Assembly: GCF_000835495.1 (NCBI RefSeq)
Contig: NW_015622547.1
Location: 496,001-560,000 of the forward strand
Reading direction: 5' to 3'
Length of the DNA stretch: 64,000 nt
From: Cladophialophora immunda
Lineage: Eukaryota; Ascomycota; Eurotiomycetes; Chaetothyriales; Herpotrichiellaceae
Shown: positions 31,601 to 42,420 of the stretch, piece by piece
Position numbering within the stretch: the stretch's first letter is position 1
Layout of the letters: every line of letters begins with the position of its first letter
The notes under the pieces: model-generated
Told to the model about the DNA's origin: nothing
What the model saw: only the letters and a program-made list of their open reading frames with translations
The model's database searches: none
Position numbers and translations under genes: made by a program

Positions 31601-31711
31601 GCATTGCTGCCTGCGTTTGTATCGACCTGACCTGACATGATACTGCGTCGTCGAACCAGGATTGAGCATCGAGGACTTCTGTCTTTGCCCTTGTCTTATC
31701 TCATCTCGTGT
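28653..31711. other. Intergenic, no convincing gene
   Basis: About 3 kb with only short, featureless open frames. It contains an octamer microsatellite (31221-31295), a 12-bp palindrome GTATACGTATAC (30519-30530) and a doubled GGCGGGTGAC near 29550. I see no tRNA or rRNA. A GGTTCGAACC-like word near 28457 does not extend to a T-arm. Confidence 0.5.
31221..31295. repeat. Octamer microsatellite, CAGTCACT x about 9.4
   Basis: Nine perfect copies of CAGTCACT are followed by a partial CAG. No gene overlaps it. Confidence 0.97.
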
Positions 31712-33091
31712 CTATTGCTCTTTCTTCCACTCGCCCTGCTCCCTCAGTTGCTGTTCCTCATCTCGCTTGAACCAGCGCACGCTCCTCGCAAACCCCTCGT
31801 CGAGTCCCACCACGGGCACGTACCCGGTCCTGTTCATGAGCTTCTCGCACGAGTAATACCTCGAGATTGTGGCGTATTTGACCGTCTGGCGATTCAGCTT
31901 GCCCTTCCGGCCCGTCAGGTGGTTGAACGCCTCCGCGGCGCCGCCGACGAAAGTGGCCAGCGACGTGGGGAGGGCGACGATGCGGCTCGGGTTGATGGTC
32001 CGGCCGTACCGCGAAAAGAGATAGCGCGACGAGTCCCAGAAGAAGGCCGGCTGGTTGTTGGTGACGTTGAACGCCTCGCCGTCGACTTTTTCAGACAGCG
32101 ACGCCCCTTTCCTCCTCCCACCTTCCAGGAGGACCTGCGCGGCGCACAGCAGTCCGAAGCACACGTTGTAGACGTAGGTGTTGTCGAACAGATTTCCATT
32201 GTCGCCCAGCTGGATATGTAGTTGCCAATCCGGGGCAACTGATGCCGTCCTGAGAATGGCCCCGGAAAACCCTCCGCGGTCTCCCTCGCCAACGATGCCT
32301 GCGGGGCGGACTGCACAGGTCAGCATTTTCCCTGCATCACTATACTCCGGGTTGGCGTTGGCCTCGAGCACAATCTTCTCAGCAAGGACTTTTGTCTCGG
32401 AATAGTACTCCCTCGGGTTCGGACACACGTAGGGATACCGTTCGTCCGCGTTGATCAAGTCGGATTCGCCATCGTGGACCACGCTCGCGCTCGAGACGTG
32501 GACGAAGGCTCTAACACAGCCGCCCCAGTCGCCGTGTTTCTTCCCGCCGGCAACCTCCAGCAGTGTCCGTGTGCCGTCAATGTTCACTTTTCGGAGTATG
32601 GCCGGAGGGGCTTCCCACGACGGGGACGCCGTGTTGATGACCACGTTAGGCTTGACTTTCCGGAAAACCTCGAGAAGAGAATTCGGGTCGGTGATGTCGG
32701 CGGAGTGGTACGTCGCGCTGGGGAAGATGTGTTGCGTACATCTCAAGTCCAACACATGGACGAACGTAGAGGTCTGGTCTATAGGAGGGTAGCGGCTGCG
32801 CAGGGGCGGGAAGGACGAGGGGAGGAGGGTATTGATGTCGTATTTCTCGGCGTTAGGGGTCGGGATGGAAGTGGAGGTTGGCTTCTTTGTGGTGTCGACG
32901 GCTGTGGCACCGTTTGATCCCTGCCGCTGCTGCGACGAGGCTGCATTGCTCACTGCATCTGCTTCTTCGGAGGGAAAGTTGAGCAATTGGTCCACGAGTC
33001 GCGAGCCCAGGAAACCGCAGCCGCCAACAACCAGGACGGTGCCGTAAGATCGAGGCGTCATGTCCACATCAGACTCTTTCTTTGCCTCCAT
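31712..33091 (-). CDS. ERG26-like 3-beta-hydroxysteroid/sterol dehydrogenase
   Basis: An intronless 459-residue extended short-chain dehydrogenase. The start is the ATG at 33089-33091. An N-terminal Rossmann motif VVGGCGFLG (G23, G26, G29) binds NAD(P). Catalytic Tyr230 and Lys234 (YYSETK) and upstream serines (HVSSASVV) complete the active site. The family includes C-3 sterol dehydrogenase/C-4 decarboxylase (Erg26) of ergosterol synthesis, which acts at the ER with Erg25 and Erg27. Family proteins are often 350-370 residues. This one has an inserted low-complexity segment of about 60 residues (roughly 40-95) between the first Rossmann strand and the next recognisable block. It may be Erg26 itself or a paralog acting on other 3-beta-hydroxy sterols. 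Confidence 0.85.
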   Translation of the reverse strand: MEAKKESDVDMTPRSYGTVLVVGGCGFLGSRLVDQLLNFPSEEADAVSNAASSQQRQGSNGATAVDTTKKPTSTSIPTPNAEKYDINTLLPSSFPPLRSRYPPIDQTSTFVHVLDLRCTQHIFPSATYHSADITDPNSLLEVFRKVKPNVVINTASPSWEAPPAILRKVNIDGTRTLLEVAGGKKHGDWGGCVRAFVHVSSASVVHDGESDLINADERYPYVCPNPREYYSETKVLAEKIVLEANANPEYSDAGKMLTCAVRPAGIVGEGDRGGFSGAILRTASVAPDWQLHIQLGDNGNLFDNTYVYNVCFGLLCAAQVLLEGGRRKGASLSEKVDGEAFNVTNNQPAFFWDSSRYLFSRYGRTINPSRIVALPTSLATFVGGAAEAFNHLTGRKGKLNRQTVKYATISRYYSCEKLMNRTGYVPVVGLDEGFARSVRWFKRDEEQQLREQGEWKKEQ

Positions 33092-33832
33092 TTTTGGGCA
33101 GGGCAAAGTTCAAAGCAATCTGGCTGGTACTTGGGAGAGGCGATTGAGCTCGAGCCCGAGACCGTCTCTGGGAAATTTTTGGGCACTTTGGAGATACGCA
33201 ACGGGGCATCTGTTCCTGGAAAAGTGGGTCGCAGCCCCGGAATCGAGACTCTCCTCGTGGCGTGCAGCATTACGTAACCGTGGCACAGCCTCGTCACCAG
33301 TCGTGGTGTCGTAGCCTTGCATCCTCGTTCGATCTGCTAGAAACCCCCCAGAATCGACTTCTGCGATTTCAATGACTTCTCAAAGGACAATAGACAAGGC
33401 AAACAACCAACAGGGAAAGGCAGTCCTCACACAAAGCGACAGCAAACTGAAGTTTCAACTGTAGCAGAGAGGACAGCACATCTCCGACCAGCCTTTCATG
33501 TCTTTAACATCAACACGCCAGAATCAAGAGCCCTGTCGCGGCATGGTATTGAAGACGAATATGGTGACTGCTGCTTCATAACCGCCAAATCCGGCCCAGC
33601 CTAGCCCCCGCTCGCCATTCTGATGGTCCTGGTTCTTTTCGAGTATACAGAGTATGTCTGCGAATCCCCATCACCCCCCGACTCCCATGCTTGCTGCAGA
33701 AAAGAAAATGACCCGTATTTCGCATTCTGGATTGACATTTCTCATCTCAATCTTGGATCCTCTCTCAACATCGACTTCAGCCACAATAGCTGCTCGACTC
33801 TCGAGGTCCGGCCAGCGCTTAGAATGTGCGTC
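33092..33832. other. Intergenic
   Basis: This 0.74-kb region is upstream of the sterol dehydrogenase-like gene and downstream of the E2-like gene. No gene seen. Confidence 0.6.
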
Positions 33833-35398
33833 TCACATCTCCATTCCTTCCTCTGTTGTTTTCTGTGCCGATCTCCTGAGCTGCCGGAAATATCTCTTCT
33901 TATCACTTTCGCTGCCCCAAAGCAACTTGGTCGCCTCTGGATGCACAATCGTCCGGGGGTCATACGGTGGGCTTTCCTCCTCCAATGCTTCAACGATACT
34001 CTCAATGTGATTCCGTAACTGGTCTGCTTCCTTGGAGAAATAGCATACCACGCCGTCCTTGGACACCCTATGATGATAGATGGGTGTTTCCATCTTGACG
34101 CGAGGCTGTTCAGTTGGAAACCGAGGACTCACTGCAATTCGGAGTTTGAAGATTCCACCGTCCAGATGGGTGCTGGGTTTGCCGAAATAGGTCATGATCC
34201 AGACAAATGGGTTACCGTTCTCCAGCTTAACATCCACGTTGTGCAGCTTCTTGCGCGTCATGTAGTCTGCCAACTGTTCGAATTGTCGTTGGACTGCTGC
34301 TGCCTTGGTCGCCTCTCGCTCCTTCAACGCCAATCCCTCAACCGCCCAGTTGTCGGTCTCCGTGCGAAGCACCTCTTTGATCCGTACCAATCTTCTGCCC
34401 AGCTCGCTGTATCGGAATTTCCCTTCCATGCCGTTTCCGGTACCTTCAAAGGGCATCTTCACGAAGTCGGAGCCATCCTTGTTTTTGGGTGTATATTCTT
34501 CAATGGTGCACATGTAGTGTTCAAAGTACCACAGGAACCGCCGTTTGATGAGATCTCTAAAAGGTGAGAATTTGAGCTTGATTTGGACCTCAAGGGGGTC
34601 TTCTCTGATCCCTTCGTCGTCGTCGTCGTCTTCTTCTTCAGAGCCCCACTGGGCCGTGGTAGGCGCAGGAGTGGCCAATGAGCCGTCTGGCTGGATGCCC
34701 AATGCCTCCTCAAGCTTGTGGATGACGGCTACCCGGAGAGTTTCGTGACGAATCTAGGCCTGTCGTAAGCCAACAGAAAACCCAGTCCAGCTTCGAAGCG
34801 GAAAGCTATACACATACCTTGGAACAGTACAGCTCATTCATCCTTTTGTCCTCTGTACCCCTGGCATTCTCGTACCCAGGTTCATTTTCGTATGGATTGT
34901 TACTCATCAGACTCTGAATGGACCACAATATCGACTCCAATCCTTGTGCGGAAGACCACTCTTCACCCGGTCTCTCTCCATGCCATGTGCCCAAAATTGA
35001 CAAGCAAACTTTCCCACCAGCGTAGATGTTCGGGTTGAATCTCGTGCGACCTGCATTTGTGGTTCTTGCCTCGACTTTGGGTGGTTTACTCGGATACTCT
35101 GACCCAAAATGAACGGAGAAGTCGAAGAAGCCGTAGGCGTAGGGGGTGCCGTGGGGACCGATGATGAGGGCTTTGACGTGGCGCACGTCTTTCTCCTGGC
35201 AAGCGACAGCGATGGCTGCAGCGAATGGTTAGTTGACGACGGGAGGTGGGTGGCTTTCGCGTGTGAAGGTGACTTACACAGGTCACTGCCTTGTTGGATC
35301 TGGGTAATCTCCTGCGCGCGGCTTGTCAGTGATGTCCCTCCATCGTGTAGAAGCAACCCTCTTACTCGTGATATTCTCAAGATGGTCTGATTCGACAT
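33833..35398 (-). CDS. Tandem ubiquitin-conjugating (E2) domain protein, UBE2Z/BRUCE-like
   Basis: Four exons (35366-35398, 35278-35311, 34818-35215, 33833-34753) encode 461 residues. Residues about 1-150 form a UBC fold with the active-site block FNPNIYAGGKVCLSILGTWHG. Cys93 is the catalytic cysteine, with NPN in place of the usual HPN, as in the large E2s UBE2Z and BIRC6/BRUCE. After an acidic linker, residues about 300-440 look like a second UBC fold (WIMTYFGKPSTHLDGGIFKLRI, then FPTEQPRVKMETPIY). It has a cysteine (Cys392, in KDGVVCYF) at the expected place but HHR instead of HPN. The first domain should charge with ubiquitin. The second may be structural or an unusual E2. I do not recognise a named homolog. 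Confidence 0.88.
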
Positions 35399-36742
35399 GG
35401 TGAAAGCGGAGGTGGGCTTGGGAGGAGCAGGAGCTAAGTGGCTTCAGGTTCAAGCTCAGGTTCATGAGCAGCACAGAGAAGTGTTATTGCGGGCGAAATA
35501 GTGCTGCAGGTTTGCTCGTGCAGATTAGAAAGAGGCATTATTTGGTAGATAGGCTTTCTTTTGAGAAGAGGGACGGAGGGGAGGGGGAGTTTCTTGTTTT
35601 GCACTTGAAGATGAGGCTGTGTGTGACAAGCTGCCCTGAGGCCTGAGCGTGATGTGAACAGTGGCTTCCTATTAGAGGATCCAGCCTTTGATGGTGCCTG
35701 TTGACTGGTTCGCGACACGCTAGGCGGCTAGGCTACAGATCTGCCTTGCACGCCCGCAGTGGCTCCTGTTGGTGGGTGACTTGGTGCTATCAAAAGAAAG
35801 AGGGACAGAGCTACGAGCTGCGTAAGTGCGGGTGATACTTACCGCACAGTAGAGGCCGAGGGGCAGAGGGGCAGAGGGGCGGCTGCCGCGGGCGAGCCCA
35901 CCGGTTGCCACAGCCTAATCGACTTTCCAGCTTGCCCATAAGGCTGAAAAGTGGCCTAAGTGCTGCTGCCATTGCTGCCTACCTACCAAGTAGGTGACCA
36001 CTAGGGGAGAGAGATCCTTAGTGCCCACGGTGCCGCTGCGGACTCATGACGCACTTTTAGCTGGCCTCTCGACCGTCCTACAAAGCCCGGCGCGAGGGAG
36101 GGAGTGGGCAACTGCGGGGGGGAGTAATTAGTGGCAAAGGGAAATGGAGCCCAGGGCTAGAGCCCACCAGTTGCTTAAGCACCAGTTGGGGGTCCCTGAG
36201 GTGCCTAATTTGCTTGCTCGGTATTGGTATCAACCTGGACACCTAGGCGTCTAAATAAGTACGAGGAGGCGGGTGTACTCCACAGGTGAACACATATAAG
36301 TATCTCAACCTTCAGAAGTGGCCCAGACAGTCAGATGTACCGAGTGCTTATTCTCTCTATCCTGTAGATACATATATACACACACAGATACCGGTTGGGC
36401 GTCATCCTTCCCGAGACCTCACCCCCCAACCCCATTACGACTGTGTCACGGAGGGTATCGTCCTTCTCGTTGTTCATGTTCCTTTCAATTGCTGCCTTTT
36501 TCTCTGAGATCTAGCGTCTTCTCTGATCGGCTTCTCCATCTGCCGACAAAACCCACACAAGAGATTGCTTGTGTTGTAGCGCGAGTCGTACCTCGTACAT
36601 GTCGTGGCTCGTTAAGGAATTGTTTGCTCCTTTCAATCCAACCAAGTCTCCCTATACTCCCATAAACTCGTTAACGTCGTGATAGAACGTGATCAGGTTG
36701 CTTTAACTCAGAATCGAGCATTCAAGACTCCTTCGGTTGGCA
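35399..36742. other. Intergenic
   Basis: 1.3 kb with no convincing gene. It is G-rich around 35850-35885 (GGGGCAGA repeats) and 36114-36124. Confidence 0.6.
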
Positions 36743-39700
36743 TCATTCACTCTCTAGCCCTCGTTGGCCTTGATCCGGTCGCGCTGTACTTATGCTCCAG
36801 TCGCTTCTCCGTCGACTGTCAGGACCGAGTCCGCCCACATCTCGTCGGCTCTGAAGCTGATCCTTGCCTGGATCTGCGGAGGATGTGACATTTTCCGATG
36901 GCGGAGTCCCAAACGATGATACCAGGACCTCTGCATTGGCATTGGCACCAGCTAGGTCGACTGCGGCAAGAGTACCCTCTGGTGGTGGCCCTGGAATATC
37001 TGAGAGGGGATAGACTAACCTCTCAGACCCCATTGCTGTCGAAGGGATGTCCGCGGCCATGATCCCGTGATCTTGTGTATTGTTGAAGAGGTACATGTTC
37101 TCTTCGGTTAATGCCAACGCCGTCGAAGCTCCGGTGCTCCCAGCAACTGGTTGGGCCACATCGGACGAGTGAGAATTCGACATGAAGGTGCCATCTACCA
37201 TAATCGTAGGAGCAATGACAGACTGGCCACGATGTAAATCGGTCACCGACAACAGCTTGGCGTCCCGGAGTGCCTGTGCTTTGTCTTCAGCCTCGACTCT
37301 CCTCATTGTTCGATCTCCCTCTGTTCCTCCTCCTGGGATCTCCTCAGCAAGGATGGCTCTGGAAATGCTGGACCGTAGCGCAGCGGCTTTTCCCTTAACA
37401 TCAATAGCCCCGTCTGCTGAGGCTCGCGAGCGGTCATCTGCCGAAACCGGCAAACTGCTTGATTTTCCATTGCGAGCATAGAACTCGGAAGTGATAGCAT
37501 CGACATGGCCGCAAGTTGACGAGTGGTCGGTGCATGCGCTCCCGAAGGATGGTTGCTGGGATTCTGTGGGAACTTCTGACCAATTCTTGTGCCTGAAGCC
37601 TTTGCGGGCCATGGATGTCCATTTCAGTATGGTCTTCTCTAGAAGAGCCCGCTTGACTGGCTTGGCCATATAGTCGTCCATTCCCGCCTTCTCACACTTT
37701 TCTCGGTCCCCTTGAATCGCCGAAGCAGTCATGGCCACGATTGGAATCTTCGCGATCCTCTCAATGTCCGTGAATGGCGCGTGATACCTTAGCATGTGTG
37801 TGGCGTGGTAACCATCCAGAACAGGCATTTGCACATCCATCAGTATAAGTGAAGGAATCGGAGATTGCTGTGATTGCTCCGGAGTGAGTTCGGCCGAAGT
37901 GGCTTTGAGAAGATACTCTAGAGCCTCTCTTCCGTTCCACACGGCAATAGCAGAAAACTTCAGCGCCTTGATGAATCTGAGGGCAATCTGCTGGTTGACG
38001 GGATTATCTGAGAGCGTCAGCCTCGAACCGATGCGTATTTGTTCGGCGCCGCTTACCTTCGACCACGAGTATGTGTATCTGATCTCTCTCAAGCTCGGGA
38101 ACGAGGGTTGCAACCCCCGGACTTGACAGCATCGCCTGAGCATGCTCGCCGCCCGCGCTTGTGTCTCCCAATGACCTAGTTGGGGTCATAATCATCGGCT
38201 GTTTTCGGGCCTGTTCTTGTGGTGACTCCTTGAAGCGAGACAAGTCGGGTTGTAGCCGATCAGGCGTCGAGCCGACTTCGAGCTCAGTAATGGGGGAACC
38301 TTTTTGATATTCAAGTTTCTTGAATGGGATATTGAAGATAGCTTTGGTTCCTGCATCGAGCTTGGAATCCAAACGAATCGTCCCATGCATCAGATCTACC
38401 AAGTTTTTGGATATAGTTAAGCCGAGACCCGTCCCTCCAAAACGCCGGGCGGTGCTCGAGTCAGCTTGACTGAATGGTCTAAACAACCTCTTCTTGACTT
38501 CTTCCTCTATTCCAATGCCGCTGTCTTCGACACAGAATTCAATCGTGACCGTGGCATTGGTCTCCCCCACGACGAGGGTGCTGAGCCTGACGAAGCCCTT
38601 GGAGGTGAATTTGATACTGTTGGTAAGCAGGTTGACCAGGATTTGCCGTATTCGGCCAGGATCACCCAACACAATGAGTTCCTCAGATGGTCTGAGATCG
38701 ATGGCGCTCATGAACTCGAGTCCCTTGCGTTGGGCTGCAAATGAAAGCATTTTGGCAACTTCGCGGAGCACGTGGTCTAGACTGAACTGCACTTCTTCGA
38801 TATCAAGCCGGCCAGACTCAATTTTAGAGAAGTCAAGAATGTCGTTAATGACGGTAAGAAGCGAATTGGCCGATCTCTGAATGTTTTGGGCGAATTCACT
38901 TTGTTCCAGATCCAGGCAAGTATCCATGAGCAGCTCTGACATTCCCAGCACTCCTGCGATTGGTGTCCGGATCTCGTGAGACATATTGGCGAGAAAGCTA
39001 CTTTTCATCTTGCTCGCTTCTTTAGCCGCCGTCTCCTTCGCAAGCAAAATGATGTTTTCTTGCTCTTTGTGCCGCAGCGAAGTAACGTCAGATCCAATGA
39101 TAATGATTCCAGCGATATAGTTTTCATCTTCGACCCTGTTTGGTCCTGTTTGGCCCTTCAGCGGTACCATCTTGGACCGAAACCATCTAGAATTCACTTC
39201 ATTCTCGCAAATTTCCAGATCGGAGGCCCCTGATAGGATGCGGTACAGAGCCTTCCCGAATTTGTCAATGGCTTGTGGAGTAAGATGATTGTGCAAAACA
39301 TCGAGGACAGGAGCTCCAATGATCCTGTCGGTGGTCGCGTCGCCCATAACGAAGGAGCCTTCGTGGAAGCTGACATTCAATTGCCGGTCGAGAATCCACA
39401 TGGTCATTTGCGAGTGCTTCAACACATCCAACAGCTGTCGTCGAGTCCTCTGTCCGGAACTCTTGGCATCGACGACTTCCTGGATATCTGTACAGGTGCC
39501 GAACCATTTGACGATCTTACCTGTCTTGTGGTCACGCATTGGCAAGGCTCTCCCGAGCATCCATCTCCATTTGCCGTCAAATCTTCTGCAGCGATACTCG
39601 GTGATGTACTCATCTCCGGTCTCAAGAGAATGACGCCATTTGTGCATGGTTTCGGGCATATCCTCCGGGTGGAAAGGCAGTTTCCAACCCTGACCCAGAG

Positions 39701-41207
39701 AATTCGCTGGAGTCAGGCCAGTGTAATCATACCATCTTTGAGAGTAGTAATCGTGGTAGCCATCAGATCTAGTGGTCCAGATCATTTGTGGCATCATATC
39801 ACAGATGAGGCGAAATTGTGCTTCATTCTCTGCTGTTTGGTGTGCAATCTTTTCGGTATACTGTGTAACATCCTTGAAAGCTACTAGGCCTGCCAGAAAC
39901 TCTCCAGACTTTTCGTCGTAGACAGGGTGCCCGCTCACATCGAAGTTGGACTTCTTCCCTGTCTTCTCGTTGAGTAGGCCGATCTGCCAGTTGGTAAAGG
40001 GCTGCTGAGTGCGACACAGAACGACGACGGGATTGGTATCCTCCTCGAGCTCTCGGGAGAAATCTGCAGTCCAGGGGCGAAACCGCGACATGAAATCGTA
40101 CGACTCATCCGATGTGGGGTCAGTCTCGACTGCCAGTAGCTTGCGAGCAGCGAGGTTTGGGAAGACCACGCTCTCATCTCTCCACATGGCGATCAGGGGG
40201 ATTTCTATGGCGCTCAACATGGCGTTTTTCATCTTTAGAACCTTCTGGAAGTCTGTTGGGGCGGACGGAGCAGAACACTGGGTTGGCGGGGCGGTAGGAG
40301 GAAAAGAAACCACATGCTGCGGCTCTGCAGGCGATGTGATCTGAGAAGTACCGATGGAGGAAACAGGTGTCTGGGAGTGTGATGAACGGGAGGACCTGGT
40401 GGAGTGGGACGAGGGATGACGAGTAGTGGCTGATGAGTGGGACGATGTCTTCGTTGGTGTATGCCCTGCCGAGCTTGTGAATGTCAAAGTGAAGAATTGC
40501 TGTCCTTCTAATTCCCAGATAGTGATAATCATTCGACAGGTAGTGCGGGCCGCACGATGGGTTTTGTTATATTTCTGCCGACGGCTGCCATGTGGCGCTT
40601 GGTCATGATGCCTGGAGATAATCACATCGACCACAGTGTCTCGAGTCTTTTCAGTACGATCTTGCAGTGCCAACCTACCTCTTGCAGCGGCCGCGGCAAC
40701 GGCAATGGGAGTTGTCTCTCCACTCTGTACACCGCGCAGTGAATTCGCTGGAGGGATTCTGTCCGTAGCAGCGGAGTGCAAGTCCCCAGCGAGGTTGTCG
40801 AGGAATCTTTCCCAACTGACCCATACCGGGACGCCGCCATCTGAGACCATATCAATCCCTAGCTGCGACAGCGTCTGGCCTTTGAGGAAGTCGGCCACCC
40901 TGAGGTCGGGATCATCATGATCCGCCCCCAACAATCTTCCCACGGCAGAATTGGCGAGAAGCACAGTTTTCAAGGAGGAGAGGACTAGTATTGGTGTAGG
41001 AAGGGCTGCAAGAGCCGCCAGTGCAATTTCGGTCGCCATAGGGAGTTGAGGCAGGTCGATAAAGAAATCGTGGGCAGGAGACGCGGTGGCATTGCGTCGC
41101 CCAGCGGTAGCGGCGGTGGCAGAAGTTGACTCTGAGGAGGCTAGAGATGGTACATGAATACCGTGGTCGGTTGATCTGGGTTCGACATCGACATCGCCAC
41201 TGACCAT
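36743..41207 (-). CDS. Hybrid histidine kinase with PAS domains and receiver
   Basis: Two exons (38057-41207, 36743-38007; 49-bp intron inside the receiver) encode 1471 residues. The start is the ATG at 41205-41207. PAS-like regions occur at about 60-110 and 330-440, and a clear PAS/PAC is at about 465-590 (DMMPQMIWTTRSDGYHDYYS...). A further PAS precedes the kinase. The H-box FLANMSHEIRTP has phospho-His744. The N-box (RQILVNLLTNSIKF) and G-boxes (DSGIGI, GGTGLGL) of the ATPase domain are complete. The receiver carries Asp1108 (LILMDVQMP) and the conserved Lys (MAKPVK). About 300 disordered residues follow the receiver, which is long. No transmembrane segment is seen, so it is probably cytosolic. 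It would pass phosphate to an Hpt protein of the Ypd1 type. The fungal HHK group is not assigned. Confidence 0.95.
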
Positions 41208-42420
41208 TTCCAAAGCAGTAGGTGTGGCTTGTGAGGACGATTGGAGGAGAGGTATCGAGGATTGTCGGTTCCTGGGTGACAGTGGGGGACTCAGCCACCA
41301 ACAAGCGGAATGCGAGGTGACGTAGGAGGCACTGGAGGCACTGGGCGCCCTGAGTATATCAGATTCTCGCTCAATTCAGCGGCGGCACCATGAGCAGCGA
41401 CCTGGTCCTGGAGCACGCAGTAACAAAGGGAGCAACAAGAGCAGACATCGGTGTGTATACGGGGTATAGGAGACTTGTATAAGGTTGGCTTCGTTCCTCT
41501 GTCTGCGCCATATACTTTGGGGGGGAGGATGATTAGGACAAGTTGAGGGGCGCACGGGGCAACAAGCCCAGCAGGATGGGAAATTGAAATTTCCCTCAGT
41601 TCCCCATTTCCTTTTCCCTGCATTCCCAGTTTCCCACTTTTCCTTTCCTTGAGCACCTCTGGTGATTTTTCGGCTCCAGTCCGTCGTCGTCGTCGCAGCC
41701 TCACCTCTTTATCTCCACATCCTCTCTGCTATGGTCTTAGTGGAAGAAACATGACAGTGTGCAGCGTCCCCGTATCTACGAGCTGCAAACCCCAGCCGCG
41801 TCCACGAATGAAGCCTCTCCCTCGTCATTCACTGGATTACTGATCTCCAGCCAATTGAAGAACAATAGAAGCGAGGTGCGATCCGTTCATCGCCCGCTTT
41901 CCCCAACGATCCCCCACTCACGCTGCGCGATCGCTAATCCCAAGCACTCCCGGGCGCCGAAGCCACCCAACTTCGCAACAGTGTACGAGGGAGACGAGTA
42001 CCTCTCGACGAGCAAAGCAAACCGTACGCTGGGTGGCCATACTGGTTAAGAATGACAAGAGGAAGACACTGTCTGATTTTCTTTTTGCTATTTTGAGAGC
42101 GACTTCGACTGCGGCTTATAAGAGGATTCGGCCGCCAGGATAAGAAAGTCGCCATCCCACCGAGCTTGGGTGCTGAGAGCTCGGGTGTCCGCCTTATTAA
42201 GGCCTTGCTCTGAGCGACCAACACGGCCCGCTGTTGTTGGCAGTGTGGGAACGGATACGGAACGAGCAGTTCCCTCGTCTCAGCTCGATTATGACTGCAG
42301 ATGGCATTGACACCATCCCTCCGCTCTGCTATAAAGGCACAACTTGTCGCTCACGGTAGGTGACATCCTCGCTCTGTTTTCTACAGCGGCGGTCAGTCAA
42401 CAGGCATTCTTGTCGCAAAC
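41208..42420. promoter_or_regulatory. Divergent promoter of histidine kinase and LinD-like gene
   Basis: 1.2 kb between divergent start codons with no gene. A TATA-like CTATAAAG lies at 42329-42336, about 85-92 bp before the LinD-like ATG. A pyrimidine/purine-biased stretch precedes the kinase ATG. Confidence 0.5.
42329..42336 (+). promoter_or_regulatory. TATA-like box of LinD-like gene
   Basis: CTATAAAG sits 85-92 bp upstream of the ATG at 42421, a plausible distance for a fungal core promoter with a short leader. Confidence 0.5.

Noticed and set aside
33092..33106. Upstream extension of the ERG26-like gene
   Set aside because: The extension would begin at TTG; the first ATG is at 33089-33091.
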